A stretch of 64,000 nt of DNA from Granulicella sibirica (GCF_004115155.1 NZ_RDSM01000001.1:1488001-1552000); one strand, 5' to 3'. Shown: positions 52,723 through 62,064, counted from the first letter of the stretch. A program made the numbers and translations. The notes: generated from the letters alone by a model not told the origin.

Positions 52723-54038
52723 GCCTTCACCGCCACCGTCGCCGGGGCAAGCGCGAGCATGCGTTCGAGCGCGACGCGCGCCGGGACAGCGATCGATTCG
52801 GGCACAGTGATCTGGTTCAGAACGTCGCCGCGCTCAAAGGCCTCGAGCACCCACGCCAGATAGCCGGGATGAATGCGGTACATGGTCGAGCAGGGGCAGA
52901 TCACGGGGTCGAGGCAGAAGATCGTGTGCTGCGGATACTGCCCGCCGAGACGCTGGACGAGATTAATTTCGGTGCCGATGGCGAACGTTGAACCGGCGGG
53001 GGCAGCGGCTACTGCCTTGACGATGAAGTCGGTCGAGCCTGCAGCGTCGGCTGCATCGACGACTTCCATCGGGCACTCCGGATGCACAATCACGCGCACG
53101 CCGGGATAATCCTTACGCGCCTGCTCGATCTGGGCCACGCTGAACCGCTTATGCACGGAGCAGAAGCCGTGCCACAGAAGCACCTTCGCCGATTCGAGCG
53201 TTGCAGCGGTATTGCCGCCCATCGGCTTGCGCGGATCCCAAGTCGGCATCTGCGCGAGCGGAACACCCATTTTCTTCGCCGTATTGCGCCCGAGATGCTG
53301 GTCCGGGAAGAACAACACCCTTTGCCCGCGCTCAAACGCCCATTGCAAAACGACCGCCGCATTGGACGAAGTGCAGACGACGCCGCCACGCTCGCCGCAA
53401 AAGGCCTTCAGCGCTGCCGATGAGTTCATGTAGGTGACCGGAATCACTGGCACCCTGCCGTCAGCGTCGGCCTCGGTCCCGTAGATCTCCTCAAGCTGCT
53501 CCCAGCACTCGGAGACGGAATCAATGTCGGCCATATCGGCCATCGAGCATCCCGCAGCCAGATTCGGCAGGATCACCGATTGGTCAACCCGCGAGAGCAT
53601 GTCGGCCGTCTCGGCCATGAAGTGGACACCACAGAAGATGATCGCCTCGGCGTTCGGGCAGGTCTTGGCAGCCTGCGCCAACTGGAACGAATCGCCGACA
53701 AAGTCGGCGTACTGAATGACCTCGTCCCGCTGATAAAAGTGCCCGAGGACGACCGCCCGTTCGCCGAGCGCATGCTTGGCTGCACGAATGCGCAGATCCA
53801 GTTCCTGCGGCGAGGCGTCACGATACTCCTGCGGAAGCTGCCCTTGGCGCGGTGAGTTCGCGGGAATCGAATCGTTCTCCGACGATCCTGGCCCGTAGCT
53901 CGGGGGAAGCACATCGAACTGCCACGGCGCGTCCGCCAGCCGCGAATTGCATGTGCTGCGCGTCGCGAACGGCGAGCCCGAAACGCCAGTGGAACCCGCA
54001 CTGAGAATCGTCTGAATCGTCACGTCAACAGATGACAT
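52719..54038 (-). CDS. nadA: Quinolinate synthase A
   Basis: 439 aa from ATG 54038 with GGAGGTTG; the frame stays open to 54332 but has no ribosome site there. [4Fe-4S] enzyme forming quinolinate. Residues 1-90 are a Ser/Pro-rich extension; the core begins at about residue 90 (LDLRIRAAKHALGERAVVLG, HFYQRDEVIQYADFVGDS). Cluster cysteines: IIFCGVHFMAETADML, CGERGGVVCTSSNAAVV and CLDPVICPCSTMYRIHP. The MSNIAAG-like segment reads LPNLAAGCSMADMADIDSV. First gene of the nadABC-desulfurase operon. Confidence 0.96.
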   Translation of the reverse strand: MSSVDVTIQTILSAGSTGVSGSPFATRSTCNSRLADAPWQFDVLPPSYGPGSSENDSIPANSPRQGQLPQEYRDASPQELDLRIRAAKHALGERAVVLGHFYQRDEVIQYADFVGDSFQLAQAAKTCPNAEAIIFCGVHFMAETADMLSRVDQSVILPNLAAGCSMADMADIDSVSECWEQLEEIYGTEADADGRVPVIPVTYMNSSAALKAFCGERGGVVCTSSNAAVVLQWAFERGQRVLFFPDQHLGRNTAKKMGVPLAQMPTWDPRKPMGGNTAATLESAKVLLWHGFCSVHKRFSVAQIEQARKDYPGVRVIVHPECPMEVVDAADAAGSTDFIVKAVAAAPAGSTFAIGTEINLVQRLGGQYPQHTIFCLDPVICPCSTMYRIHPGYLAWVLEAFERGDVLNQITVPESIAVPARVALERMLALAPATVAVKA

Positions 54039-54408
54039 GGAGCAACCTCCGTACAACCCTGCGAACCCGCGGCCCGGCCGAAATGACACCGTCTGCTGGT
54101 GATTAAGATTCAGCAAACAGACAAACGACCCATGAAGCCGACCCATGAAGCTCCTGGAGACTTCCAGGCCGCGCTGCTCCGCGAACGCGCTTACATCGCG
54201 TCGATCGCGGAAACCGCATATCCCGTCTATTATCGGCGTCTTCCGCCTCCTGTGACAATCAGGGTAAAGCGAACCACTTCCCTCCTTTGTTCCCTGGACC
54301 GGCGGCGCGATCCGAGTCATGTCTTGAACCAACCCTTCTCTCCGGAGCGTATACTTTCCCTAATTTAGGACGCATCCGCAGAGCGGAGCGGCACTGGAGA
54401 AGAAGCGT
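54039..54408. promoter_or_regulatory. Divergent nadA / panB-panC control region
   Basis: 370 bases. Seen on the minus strand: a hairpin GTTTGCTG / CAGCAGAC (54091-54118, one G-U pair), and just upstream a 13-base-period tandem repeat, GACCCATGAAGC twice (54127-54138 and 54140-54151, plus-strand reading). For panB, TATACT at 54350-54355 is a possible -10. A NAD+-I (nadA-motif) riboswitch is expected before nadA in Acidobacteriota, but I do not see its conserved CUUCAACAACCCCGU core. Confidence 0.45.
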
Positions 54409-56184
54409 ATGAGCCTCACCCAAACCCGTACCTCGATGCCGGAGGTACGTCCCGCCCGCATCACCGCCCACACCCTCCTCGAAAAGAAACGCCAGGCCCA
54501 GCCGATCACCGCGCTGACCGCCTACGACTATCCCACCGCACGCCTGGTCGACGAAGCCGGCATCGACGTCATCCTCGTCGGCGACTCGCTGGCCATGGCC
54601 GTCCTCGGCCACGAGGACACCCTCTCCGTCACCCTCGACGAGATCCTGCACCACGCCCGCGCCGTCAGCCGCGCCGCCCGCACGGCCTTCCTCATCGGCG
54701 ACATGCCCTTCGGCAGCTATAACGTCTCCCTTGACGAGTCCGTCCGCAACGCCCTCCGCTTCATCAAGGAAGCCGGCATGGCCGCCGTCAAGATCGAAGG
54801 CGGTGTCCACCAGGCACCTCTCGTCGAGCGCCTCACCGCCGCCGAAATCCCGGTAGTCGGCCACATCGGCCTCACCCCACAGGCCGTGCACCGCATGGGC
54901 GGATATCGCGTCCAGGGCAAGACCGTCGAGGCCATGGACACCCTCGCCGCCGACGCCCTTGCACTCGAACGCGCCGGAGCCGTGGCGCTCGTCCTCGAAG
55001 GCATCCCGCGCGAACTCGCCGAGCGCATCACCCGCTCGCTCAGCATCCCCACCATCGGCATCGGAGCCGGGCCTGACTGCGACGGGCAGATCCTCGTCTT
55101 CCATGACCTCTTCAACTTCTCTTTTACCAACACGCCGAAGTTCGTCCGCCGCTTCGGAGACGCCACCCGACTTTACCGCGAAGGCATCGCGCAGTATCGC
55201 GAGTCGGTCGTCGCCCGCAGCTTCCCAAGCGACGCCGAAAGCTACCACCTTCCTGGAAACTCCCCAGCGGCGAGGACGCCAGGAATGCGCATCGCAACCA
55301 CCATCGCCGAGATGCGCGCCGCCTGCCGCGAACTCCGCCACGCGCGTGGCGCGAACAGCATCCTCGGTCTCGTCCCGACGATGGGTGCCATCCACGAGGG
55401 GCACCTCTCCCTCGTCCGCGAAGCCCGCCGCAGCTGCGACGTCGTCACGGCCTCCATCTTCGTAAATCCCCTGCAGTTCGGCCCGACAGAGGACTTCTCC
55501 CGCTACCCTCGGACCTTCGAAGCCGACTGCCGCCTCCTTGAAACCGCTGGAGTCGACCTCCTCTTCGCCCCGGGCGTTGGAGAGATGATCCCCGCAAATG
55601 CCACCACAGCGGTCGAGGTCGCCGGCATCAGCGATCGCCTCGACGGATCCTCGCGGCCCGGCCACTTTCGCGGCGTCGCGACGATTGTCTCGAAGCTCTT
55701 CCATATCGTCCAACCCGACACCGCCTTCTTCGGCCAGAAGGACGCCGCGCAGGTCGCCGTGCTGCGCGCCATGGTCCGCGATCTCGATATGCCGGTAAGC
55801 CTCGTTGCCTGTCCCACCGTCCGCGACGCCGACGGCCTCGCCCTCAGCTCGCGCAACCGCTATCTCACTGAAGACCAGCGTCAGCGCGCTCTCACGCTCG
55901 CGCAGGCGCTCCAATCCGTCGAGGCGCTCGTAGCGGACGGAGAGGTCCACGCCAACGCCCTTCGCGCCGCCATGCATGCCACCCTCACCAGCACGCCGGG
56001 CGTCCGTCTCGACTACGCCGAGGTCGTCGATCCGAACACGCTCGAACCGCTCGAGACCATCACCGGGCAGGCCCTGATCGCCATCGCCGCGTGGGTCGGC
56101 GAGACACGCCTCATCGACAACACCACCGTCACCGCCCCGGCCTTGAGCCACGTACCGACGCTCGAAGAGGCGCATCATGCCTGA
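54409..56184 (+). CDS. Fused PanB-PanC: ketopantoate hydroxymethyltransferase / pantothenate synthetase
   Basis: 591 aa. Residues about 14-285 are PanB: ITALTAYDYPTARLVDEAGI, VGDSLAMAVLGHEDTLSVTL, FGSYNVSLDESVRNALRFIK, GGVHQAPLVERLTAAEIPVV and GHIGLTPQAVHRMGGYRVQG. Residues 293-585 are PanC, starting with MRIATTIAEMRA: LGLVPTMGAIHEGHLSLVRE, ASIFVNPLQFGPTEDFSRYP, RPGHFRGVATIVSKLFHIVQ, FFGQKDAAQVAVLRAMV and ADGLALSSRNRYLTEDQ. Both sets of active-site residues look intact. The two steps flank KPA reduction, so the fusion is of adjacent enzymes, not consecutive ones. It overlaps coaBC by 8 bases. The linker is only about 25 residues. Confidence 0.94.
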   Translation: MSLTQTRTSMPEVRPARITAHTLLEKKRQAQPITALTAYDYPTARLVDEAGIDVILVGDSLAMAVLGHEDTLSVTLDEILHHARAVSRAARTAFLIGDMPFGSYNVSLDESVRNALRFIKEAGMAAVKIEGGVHQAPLVERLTAAEIPVVGHIGLTPQAVHRMGGYRVQGKTVEAMDTLAADALALERAGAVALVLEGIPRELAERITRSLSIPTIGIGAGPDCDGQILVFHDLFNFSFTNTPKFVRRFGDATRLYREGIAQYRESVVARSFPSDAESYHLPGNSPAARTPGMRIATTIAEMRAACRELRHARGANSILGLVPTMGAIHEGHLSLVREARRSCDVVTASIFVNPLQFGPTEDFSRYPRTFEADCRLLETAGVDLLFAPGVGEMIPANATTAVEVAGISDRLDGSSRPGHFRGVATIVSKLFHIVQPDTAFFGQKDAAQVAVLRAMVRDLDMPVSLVACPTVRDADGLALSSRNRYLTEDQRQRALTLAQALQSVEALVADGEVHANALRAAMHATLTSTPGVRLDYAEVVDPNTLEPLETITGQALIAIAAWVGETRLIDNTTVTAPALSHVPTLEEAHHA

Positions 56185-57475
56185 CAAGAACGGCATCGGG
56201 CCTGACAAGGTCACCGTCGGCGTCTGCGGTGGCATCGCCGCCTACAAAGCCGCCGAACTCGTCCGCGCGCTGCAGGGCAAAGGTCTCGACGTCCACGTCG
56301 TCATGACGCGCTCGGCCGAGCAGTTCATCACGCATCTCACCTTCGCCTCGCTTACCGGCCACAAGGTCCACACCAGCCTCTGGGAGAACCCGGCCAACCC
56401 GGCCACGGGCGATGACGGTGCCGTCAGATCTGTGGGATTTATAGAGCACATCGCCGAGGCGCAGTCCACGAAGGTCCTCGTCGTCGCCCCCGCAACGGCG
56501 AACGCTCTCGCCCGCTTCGCCAACGGCCTCGCCGACGACTTCCTCTCGACCCTCTATCTCGCCACCACCGCCCCGGTGATCGTCGCCCCCGCGATGAACG
56601 TCAACATGTGGAACCACCCCGCGACCCGGGCAAACGTCGCGAAACTCCGCGAACGTGGCGTTCAGGTCATCGAGCCGGACGCTGGGTACCTTGCTTGCGG
56701 CATGGTCGGCAGCGGTCGCCTCGCCGACATCGCTACGATCGCCGACGCAGTCGTCACCACCCTCAAACAGTCCTTCGCCGTACGCGACCTCGCCGGAGAG
56801 ACCATCCTCATCACCGCCGGCGGCACACGCGAGCCGATCGATCCCGTCCGCTTCCTGGGCAACCGCTCCAGCGGCAAGATGGGCTACGCCCTCGCCGAAG
56901 CCGCCGCCCAGCGTGGAGCCCGCGTGCTCCTCGTCAGCGCCCCGACGGCTCTCGCAGTGCCTCCAGGCTGCGAGTTCGTCCCCATCATCGAAGCCGCAGA
57001 GATGCAGCAGGCTGTGCTCGCTCATCTTCCCGAAGCCACGATGGTGATCGCAGCCGCAGCGGTTGCAGACTTCCGGCCGAGCCACGTAGCAGCGCAGAAG
57101 ATCAAGCGCAAAGGCCCGATCACCCTCACCCTCGAACCCACCGAAGACATCGTCCGCGCCGCCGTCGCCCAGCGTGCGCCCGGCACCTTCGTCATCGCCT
57201 TTGCCGCCGAAACCGAGGACGCCCTGCACAACGCCCGGGCCAAGCTTCTCCGCAAAGGCGTCGACGCTATCGTCGTCAACGACGTCTCCCTGCCCGGCCT
57301 CGGCTTCGATTCCGACCGAAATGCCGCCATCTTCCTCACCGAGAGCTCGGCCGTCGACCTTCCCGAATCGCCAAAACAAGTTCTCGCACACCGAATCCTG
57401 GACGAAGCCGTCCAACAGAAACGTGAACAGAAAGCTGTAAGATGGCAAACATTGGCCTGCGGCCCGAAAGACTGA
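56177..57475 (+). CDS. coaBC: Bifunctional phosphopantothenoylcysteine decarboxylase / ligase
   Basis: 432 aa, coenzyme A synthesis. CoaC part (about residues 10-185): VGVCGGIAAYKAAELVRALQ, SAEQFITHLTFASLTGHKVH, APAMNVNMWNHPATRANV and AGYLACGMVGSGRL with the catalytic Cys. CoaB part (about 195-420): ILITAGGTREPIDPVRFLGN, RSSGKMGYALAEAAAQRGA, AAAVADFRPSHVAAQKIKRK and VNDVSLPGLGFDSDRNAA. ATG 56177 lies inside the panB-panC stop region, so translation is coupled: pantothenate synthesis leads straight to 4'-phosphopantetheine. Confidence 0.97.
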   Translation: MPDKNGIGPDKVTVGVCGGIAAYKAAELVRALQGKGLDVHVVMTRSAEQFITHLTFASLTGHKVHTSLWENPANPATGDDGAVRSVGFIEHIAEAQSTKVLVVAPATANALARFANGLADDFLSTLYLATTAPVIVAPAMNVNMWNHPATRANVAKLRERGVQVIEPDAGYLACGMVGSGRLADIATIADAVVTTLKQSFAVRDLAGETILITAGGTREPIDPVRFLGNRSSGKMGYALAEAAAQRGARVLLVSAPTALAVPPGCEFVPIIEAAEMQQAVLAHLPEATMVIAAAAVADFRPSHVAAQKIKRKGPITLTLEPTEDIVRAAVAQRAPGTFVIAFAAETEDALHNARAKLLRKGVDAIVVNDVSLPGLGFDSDRNAAIFLTESSAVDLPESPKQVLAHRILDEAVQQKREQKAVRWQTLACGPKD

Positions 57476-57501
57476 GCAGCCCCCAACGCGAGGCACTTTT
57501 G

Positions 57502-57981
57502 ATGAGCCGGACCCGTCGTACCTGTCGATTGTTGGCCCTGACCGCCGCCCTGTCTCTCGCCGCGCGCCTCCCCGGCATCGCCCAGAAGACCGTCTATGAG
57601 ACAACGCCCCCCCAGCGCAGCGCAACGGTAACGGTTCTTGCCCTCAGCACGGCAGTCCACCAGGGCTTCGCCGGGAATCAGGACACCTTCCTCGCCGACA
57701 TCGCGTTCAAGGATGGCGACCACCAGACGGCGCGCCTGATCGACCTGTATCCCTCGTCCGACAACCCCATCCAGCGCACGCTCTTCACAGCGCACCGCCA
57801 ATTTCACATGCGCCTCATCCGCACGCCGCGCTGTGATGGCCCGGCGAAGGACTTCTTCCTCTACCAGGGCGACGCCTACGTCTACGACGGAAGCGCTCGT
57901 ACCACCCTCGCCGCCGACCCTTCGGCTCTGATTCCCTGCTACAAGATCGTCCACACCCAGACGAAGCTGATCAAGAAGTAA
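57502..57981 (+). CDS. Secreted protein of unknown function
   Basis: 159 aa from ATG 57502 with GAGG upstream; a longer frame overlapping coaBC begins at 57442. Signal peptide: RTCRLLALTAALSLAARLPG. The mature part (KTVYETTPPQRSATVTVLAL, DTFLADIAFKDGDHQTARLI, DLYPSSDNPIQRTLFTAHRQ, FHMRLIRTPRCDGPAKDFFL, GDAYVYDGSARTTL) looks like a single beta-rich domain with two Cys. I do not recognise it. It converges on the amidase gene with an 11-base overlap. Confidence 0.7.
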   Translation: MSRTRRTCRLLALTAALSLAARLPGIAQKTVYETTPPQRSATVTVLALSTAVHQGFAGNQDTFLADIAFKDGDHQTARLIDLYPSSDNPIQRTLFTAHRQFHMRLIRTPRCDGPAKDFFLYQGDAYVYDGSARTTLAADPSALIPCYKIVHTQTKLIKK

Positions 57982-59245
57982 ACCGCTCGATCAGAGCGAT
58001 CAGCTTGGCGTCCTCCCCGGGAGCGGTCGCGATCTGCATGCCTGTCCCGAAGTTTTCTCCGGGAAGCGCGACCACCGGAAGACCGGCGAGGCTGAATGGC
58101 GTCGTGTACCGCAGGATCTCCGGGCGTATGGCGGTGTGATCCTCGCCGGCGACCAGCCTGCTCATCGGGGCGCACGGCAGCATCAGAAGGTCGAAGCGTG
58201 CCATCAAGGCTGTCATCCGCTCGCGAAAAACGGCAAGCCGCGCGAGGAGGTCCGTCACCTGCTCGTCGGTCAAGGAAGCTCCCCATTTGAGCCGGGCCGC
58301 GATCTCCGCGTCGAATTCGTCGTAGTGCCCCCGATGGATTGCCGCCGCCTCATGCGCCTGGATCCCCGAAAAGATCGCGACGCTTCCCTCCCACTCGCTG
58401 GCGTCGAACTCTTCGACCTCGGCCCCTACCCGCTGCCACCGCTCTTTAGATTGCCGGTAGGTCGCGATTACCTCGGCATCACATCTGGAGAGAAAGCTCT
58501 CGGCCACGCAGCCAACTCTGATGACTGCCGGAGTTGCCACGGCGGGGACGCCAAAAATCCCCTCCGCCAGCACGCTGAGATCCTTCAGATCGCGAAACAG
58601 CACACCTGGCGTATCGAACGAGCGCGCAAGGTGTCTCGCTCCCTGCCAAACCTCTGGCCACCAGGTCGATGCAATCGAATGCGAGCACCGATACCCGACC
58701 AGTCCGCAGAGCGCAGCCGGAACACGGATCGATCCGCCCGTATCGGTCCCAATAGCCGCCACCGCCGACCCTTCCTGCACACTCGCCGCCGCTCCGCTCG
58801 ACGACCCTCCCGTAAGAAGACTGGCATCCCGTGGTTGAACACAATCGCCGTACTCAGGATTCTCGCCGGTGATGCCGTACGCGAGTGCCTGCAGGTGCGT
58901 CTTGCCGGTGATCACGCATCCGGCATCCCGCAGCCGTTGCGCCATCGCCGAATCGGCAGACGCAACCTCCCCCGTCCGCTCGTAGAATCGCGAACCGAAC
59001 GTCGTCCGCGTACCTGCCACATCGAAGCAGTCCTTGATCGAGACCGGAACCCCATAGAGCGGCGGCCTTGCGTCCACATCCGGAAAACGGCCCGCCAGCG
59101 CCTCAGCCTGACGTATCGCTTCATCGCGGTCGAAGTGCAGGTAGGTGTTCCGCGATGCGATCCCGTTCGCCCGATCCGCGAAGCGCATCGCCACCTCAAC
59201 CGGGTCAGCGCCAGCATCAAGCTCTAGCCGCAACTCGTCGATCAT
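57971..59245 (-). CDS. Amidase-signature family hydrolase
   Basis: 424 aa from ATG 59245 (GGAGGG upstream; the frame continues to 59359). Ser-cisSer-Lys amidase: lysine in GVPVSIKDCFDVAGTRTTFG, the Gly/Ser-rich signature LLTGGSSSGAAASVQEGSAV and AAIGTDTGGSIRVPAALCGL. The C-terminal part (LMLPCAPMSRLVAGEDHTAI, RYTTPFSLAGLPVVALPG) fits small-amide or aryl-amide hydrolases. Substrate unknown. It overlaps the secreted-protein gene at the 3' end in convergent orientation. Confidence 0.9.
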   Translation of the reverse strand: MIDELRLELDAGADPVEVAMRFADRANGIASRNTYLHFDRDEAIRQAEALAGRFPDVDARPPLYGVPVSIKDCFDVAGTRTTFGSRFYERTGEVASADSAMAQRLRDAGCVITGKTHLQALAYGITGENPEYGDCVQPRDASLLTGGSSSGAAASVQEGSAVAAIGTDTGGSIRVPAALCGLVGYRCSHSIASTWWPEVWQGARHLARSFDTPGVLFRDLKDLSVLAEGIFGVPAVATPAVIRVGCVAESFLSRCDAEVIATYRQSKERWQRVGAEVEEFDASEWEGSVAIFSGIQAHEAAAIHRGHYDEFDAEIAARLKWGASLTDEQVTDLLARLAVFRERMTALMARFDLLMLPCAPMSRLVAGEDHTAIRPEILRYTTPFSLAGLPVVALPGENFGTGMQIATAPGEDAKLIALIERFTS

Positions 59246-59431
59246 CAAAACCCTCCGGGGATCGCCCAAACCGATACAGCCCTTCACAACATCATCTCTT
59301 GTCGTGCAGAGCCGCAGCCGCCCAACCCCAACTCCACGAAAGAGTTCCGCGAAACACACCGTTCCCGACCGTGTCTACTCCGACGTACGCAGGTTCGGCA
59401 CAAGTCAGCCGAACACCAAAAGGAGACTGTC

Positions 59432-59770
59432 ATGAACCTCAAGCATCTGGCCCTGGTCACCGCCCTCACCCTTGCCCCCGCAGCCCTCGTCGCCCAAACC
59501 CCCACTCCCGGACGCAATGACTACGACGTCAACCAGCGCCGCGCCGACCAGCAGGCACGTATCGGCCAAGGTGTCCGCAGCGGCCAGCTTACCGGACGCG
59601 AGACGGCCCACCTTGAATCCCAGGAACACGGCATTCACCAGGAAGAGCGCGGCATGCGTGCGCAGGATGGCGGCCACCTCACTCACCAGGACCGCACGAC
59701 CCTTCATCACCAGCAGAACCAGGAGTCGCGCCGCATCTATCGCGACAAGCACAATGCCGCGGTTCGCTAA
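59432..59770 (+). CDS. Short secreted protein conserved in Acidobacteriota
   Basis: 112 aa with signal peptide (LALVTALTLAPAALVAQ). The body is a run of short charged helices: RRADQQARIGQGVRSGQLTG, RETAHLESQEHGIHQEERGM, RAQDGGHLTHQDRTTLHHQQ and NQESRRIYRDKHNA. This pattern of I-x-x-G-x-x-S-G-x-L-T and H-x-x-N-x-x-S-R-x-I-Y recurs widely in soil bacteria, with no known function. It may fold as helical EF-hand-like pairs. Confidence 0.75.
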   Translation: MNLKHLALVTALTLAPAALVAQTPTPGRNDYDVNQRRADQQARIGQGVRSGQLTGRETAHLESQEHGIHQEERGMRAQDGGHLTHQDRTTLHHQQNQESRRIYRDKHNAAVR

Positions 59771-59925
59771 CCACACACCCATCCATACCGCCCGCAGGCG
59801 CTGACTAAGCCCCGCGGGCAGTTCTGCGTCTGCCGAAAGCTGTTGACGCCCAGCCACCGACCGGTCAGACTCAAGTTTCCTGCGACAAAATTCAGATCGG
59901 CCTGACCGGCAAAGGGAGCGTGTGG

Positions 59926-61317
59926 ATGGAACCTGTCAGCGTGGCAATCCACGAAAAGGCTGCCGCCCCCGTCCCCGAGTCCTACCGGCTCAAACAGCAA
60001 ATTCTCTCGCCGCTCGAAACCCTCGCCCAGTCCGTCTCGACCATCGCCCCAAGCACCTCGCCCACCCTCACCATCCCCCTCGTCTTCGCCCTCGCCGGGA
60101 CAGGCACATGGCTCGCGTACACCTTCGCCCTCATCGCGATGACTCTGGTAGGCCTCTGCATCGCGGCGTTCGCGCGCGACTCCGCCTCGCCCGGCTCGCT
60201 GTACGTTTACACCAAGCAGACGCTGCCTCCCATCTTTGCCACCATCTCCGCGTGGTCGCTCTTCTTCGCCTACGTCACGACAGCCTCGTCCGTCATCGGT
60301 GGCTTCATCGCCTACGCCTACGTGGTCCTCGGCCGCTACGGACACCTCTTCTCCCCCGTCCTCCTCGCCGCCATCGCCACCGCCGCCTGCATCTTCATCG
60401 CCTATCGCGACATCCAGGTCTCAACCCGTCTCATGCTCTGGATCGAAGGTGCCTCAGTCTGCCTGATCGCCATCGTCGCCGTCATCGTGCTCTCGCAGCA
60501 CGGCCTGCACCTCGACCCGACCCAGATCCACCTCACCGGCTCCACTCCCGTCGGCCTGCGCCTCGGAGTCATGCTCGCCATCTTCAGCTTCGTCGGCTTC
60601 GAGAGCGCCACGACCCTCGGCGCGGAAGCCAAAGCCCCCCTCACGACCATCCCCCAGGCCGTGATCCGCTCCGCCGTCTTCTCCGGCATCTTCTTCATCA
60701 TCTGCGCCTACACACTCGTGCTCGGCTTCCACGTCGTGTCGATTCCGCTGAACGAGAGCGCCGCCCCCTTCCGCATCCTCGCCGCCCAGGCCCACATCAC
60801 CCCCGTCGGCCGCGTCATCGACGTCGGCGTCCTCGTCAGCATGTTCGCCGCCACGCTCTCCTGCATCATCGCCGGAGCCCGCGTCCTCATGCTGATGGCG
60901 CACCACGGCTTCGTCCACGCAAGCCTCGGCAAGACCCATGCCACCCACGACACGCCCGGCACCGCCGGTCTCCTTACCGGCTTCCTCGCCTTCATCCCCG
61001 CCGCCGTTCTCGCCCACCGCGGCGTCTCCGGCAACGACATCTACGGCTACATGGGCTCAACGGCCGTCTTCGGCTTCCTGACCTGCTACGGACTCGTCGC
61101 CGTAGCGCTGCCGGTTCACCTCAAGCGCCAGGACAGGCTGAACGGCGGCTGGCTCCTTCTCGCGATCGCCTCCACCGCCGCCATGCTGCTCGCGATGGTC
61201 GGCACCATCTACCCGATCCCACCCGCCCCGTACCGCTACCTGCCCTACGTCTACCTCGCCTATCTACTCTGCGGCCTCGGCTGGTACGCCGTCGTCAGCC
61301 GCCGCCGTGCTGCTTAG
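59926..61317 (+). CDS. APC-superfamily amino-acid permease
   Basis: 463 aa, ATG 59926 with GGGAG 7 bases upstream. Twelve hydrophobic segments in APC order: LAQSVSTIAPSTSPTLTIPL (helix 1 with the unwound Gly/Ser/Pro region), LVGLCIAAFARDSASPGSLY, ISAWSLFFAYVTTASSVIGG, LRLGVMLAIFSFVGFESATT and LGAEAKAPLTTIPQAVIRSA (conserved E-x-x-x-P loop), and GVLVSMFAATLSCIIAGARV. Probably proton-driven uptake of amino acids or amines; substrate unknown. Downstream is a deaminase on the other strand. Confidence 0.9.
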   Translation: MEPVSVAIHEKAAAPVPESYRLKQQILSPLETLAQSVSTIAPSTSPTLTIPLVFALAGTGTWLAYTFALIAMTLVGLCIAAFARDSASPGSLYVYTKQTLPPIFATISAWSLFFAYVTTASSVIGGFIAYAYVVLGRYGHLFSPVLLAAIATAACIFIAYRDIQVSTRLMLWIEGASVCLIAIVAVIVLSQHGLHLDPTQIHLTGSTPVGLRLGVMLAIFSFVGFESATTLGAEAKAPLTTIPQAVIRSAVFSGIFFIICAYTLVLGFHVVSIPLNESAAPFRILAAQAHITPVGRVIDVGVLVSMFAATLSCIIAGARVLMLMAHHGFVHASLGKTHATHDTPGTAGLLTGFLAFIPAAVLAHRGVSGNDIYGYMGSTAVFGFLTCYGLVAVALPVHLKRQDRLNGGWLLLAIASTAAMLLAMVGTIYPIPPAPYRYLPYVYLAYLLCGLGWYAVVSRRRAA

Positions 61318-61332
61318 CTAAAACCCGTCGTC

Positions 61333-61800
61333 CTAAGCCGGCTCCCCGATATCCTCGTTCCAAACGACCGGCTCCCGCTCGATATACTCCGCCATCATGG
61401 CGATGCACTCGCTCGAAGCCAGATCAATCACCTCGACGCCCGCCTCGCGCAGCCACTCCACGCCCCCGCCGAAGTTCACCGATTCCCCCACGACCACCGT
61501 CCCGAACCCGAACTGTCGCACCAGCCCCGAGCAGTACCAGCACGGCGCCAGCGTGGTCACCATGATCAGATCCCGATACGACCTCTGCCGCCCCGCCCGG
61601 CGAAACGCATCCGTCTCTCCGTGAATCGACGGGTCGTCCTCCTGCACTCTGCGGTTATGCCCGGAGCTGACCAGCCTGCCGTGTCGATCGAAGATCGCCG
61701 CGCCGATTGGAATGCCTCCTTCGGCAAGCCCTTTACGGGCCTCCTCTATCGCGGCTTCCAGCATCACGGCGTAACTCAGGGCGGGCGTTTTCATCAACAT
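61333..61800 (-). CDS. Cytosine/nucleoside deaminase, yeast FCY1-like
   Basis: 155 aa. Zinc-dependent deaminase fold: IHGETDAFRRAGRQRSYRDL has the His-x-Glu active pair, and VTTLAPCWYCSGLVRQFGFG the P-C-x-x-C ligand motif. GGIPIGAAIFDRHGRLVSSG and RVQEDDPSIHGET agree with the small yeast-type cytosine deaminases rather than CodA. It could salvage cytosine or deaminate a related base. Start may be 61800 or 61794; neither changes the domain. Confidence 0.85.
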   Translation of the reverse strand: MLMKTPALSYAVMLEAAIEEARKGLAEGGIPIGAAIFDRHGRLVSSGHNRRVQEDDPSIHGETDAFRRAGRQRSYRDLIMVTTLAPCWYCSGLVRQFGFGTVVVGESVNFGGGVEWLREAGVEVIDLASSECIAMMAEYIEREPVVWNEDIGEPA

Positions 61801-61891
61801 AGGCGTCTAGGATAGCGCACGGCTAGGCGTTTCATCGACTCCCAAAAGGCTCCATCGCGACCACTCCCGGTCATCAAAACGGACCATTTTT

Positions 61892-61920
61892 TTGTGGACT
61901 TACGGTGAATATCCGATACT
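61892..61920 (+). promoter_or_regulatory. Candidate promoter for the receptor gene
   Basis: TTGTGG (61892-61897) and GATACT (61915-61920), 17 bases apart, followed by a leader of about 140 bases before the GTG at 62065. Match to consensus is moderate. Confidence 0.4.
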
Positions 61921-62064
61921 CTTCTGGTTATCAGCACCAATTCAGACGCAGGCCCGTAGGCAAGCCCAACGCCCGCTCAGACACTTCCTGTCGGCGCAAG
62001 TTTTAGCCCAGGGAAGATCTGCATTCACGCAAAGAAACCCCATTCCGTTGGAGGGTATGCCGTC

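Noticed and set aside
54039..54200. NAD+-I (nadA-motif) riboswitch
   Set aside because: Expected in this phylum, but the conserved core sequence was not found by eye; only an unrelated hairpin and a tandem repeat are seen.
54259..56235. A 658-codon minus-strand frame opposite panB-panC
   Set aside because: Antisense shadow of a GC-rich gene, acidic/glycine-rich, with no family motif.
59922..61565. A 547-codon plus-strand frame overlapping the APC permease
   Set aside because: Arg/His/Pro-rich out-of-frame reading of the permease and following antisense gene; the permease frame has clear membrane segments.
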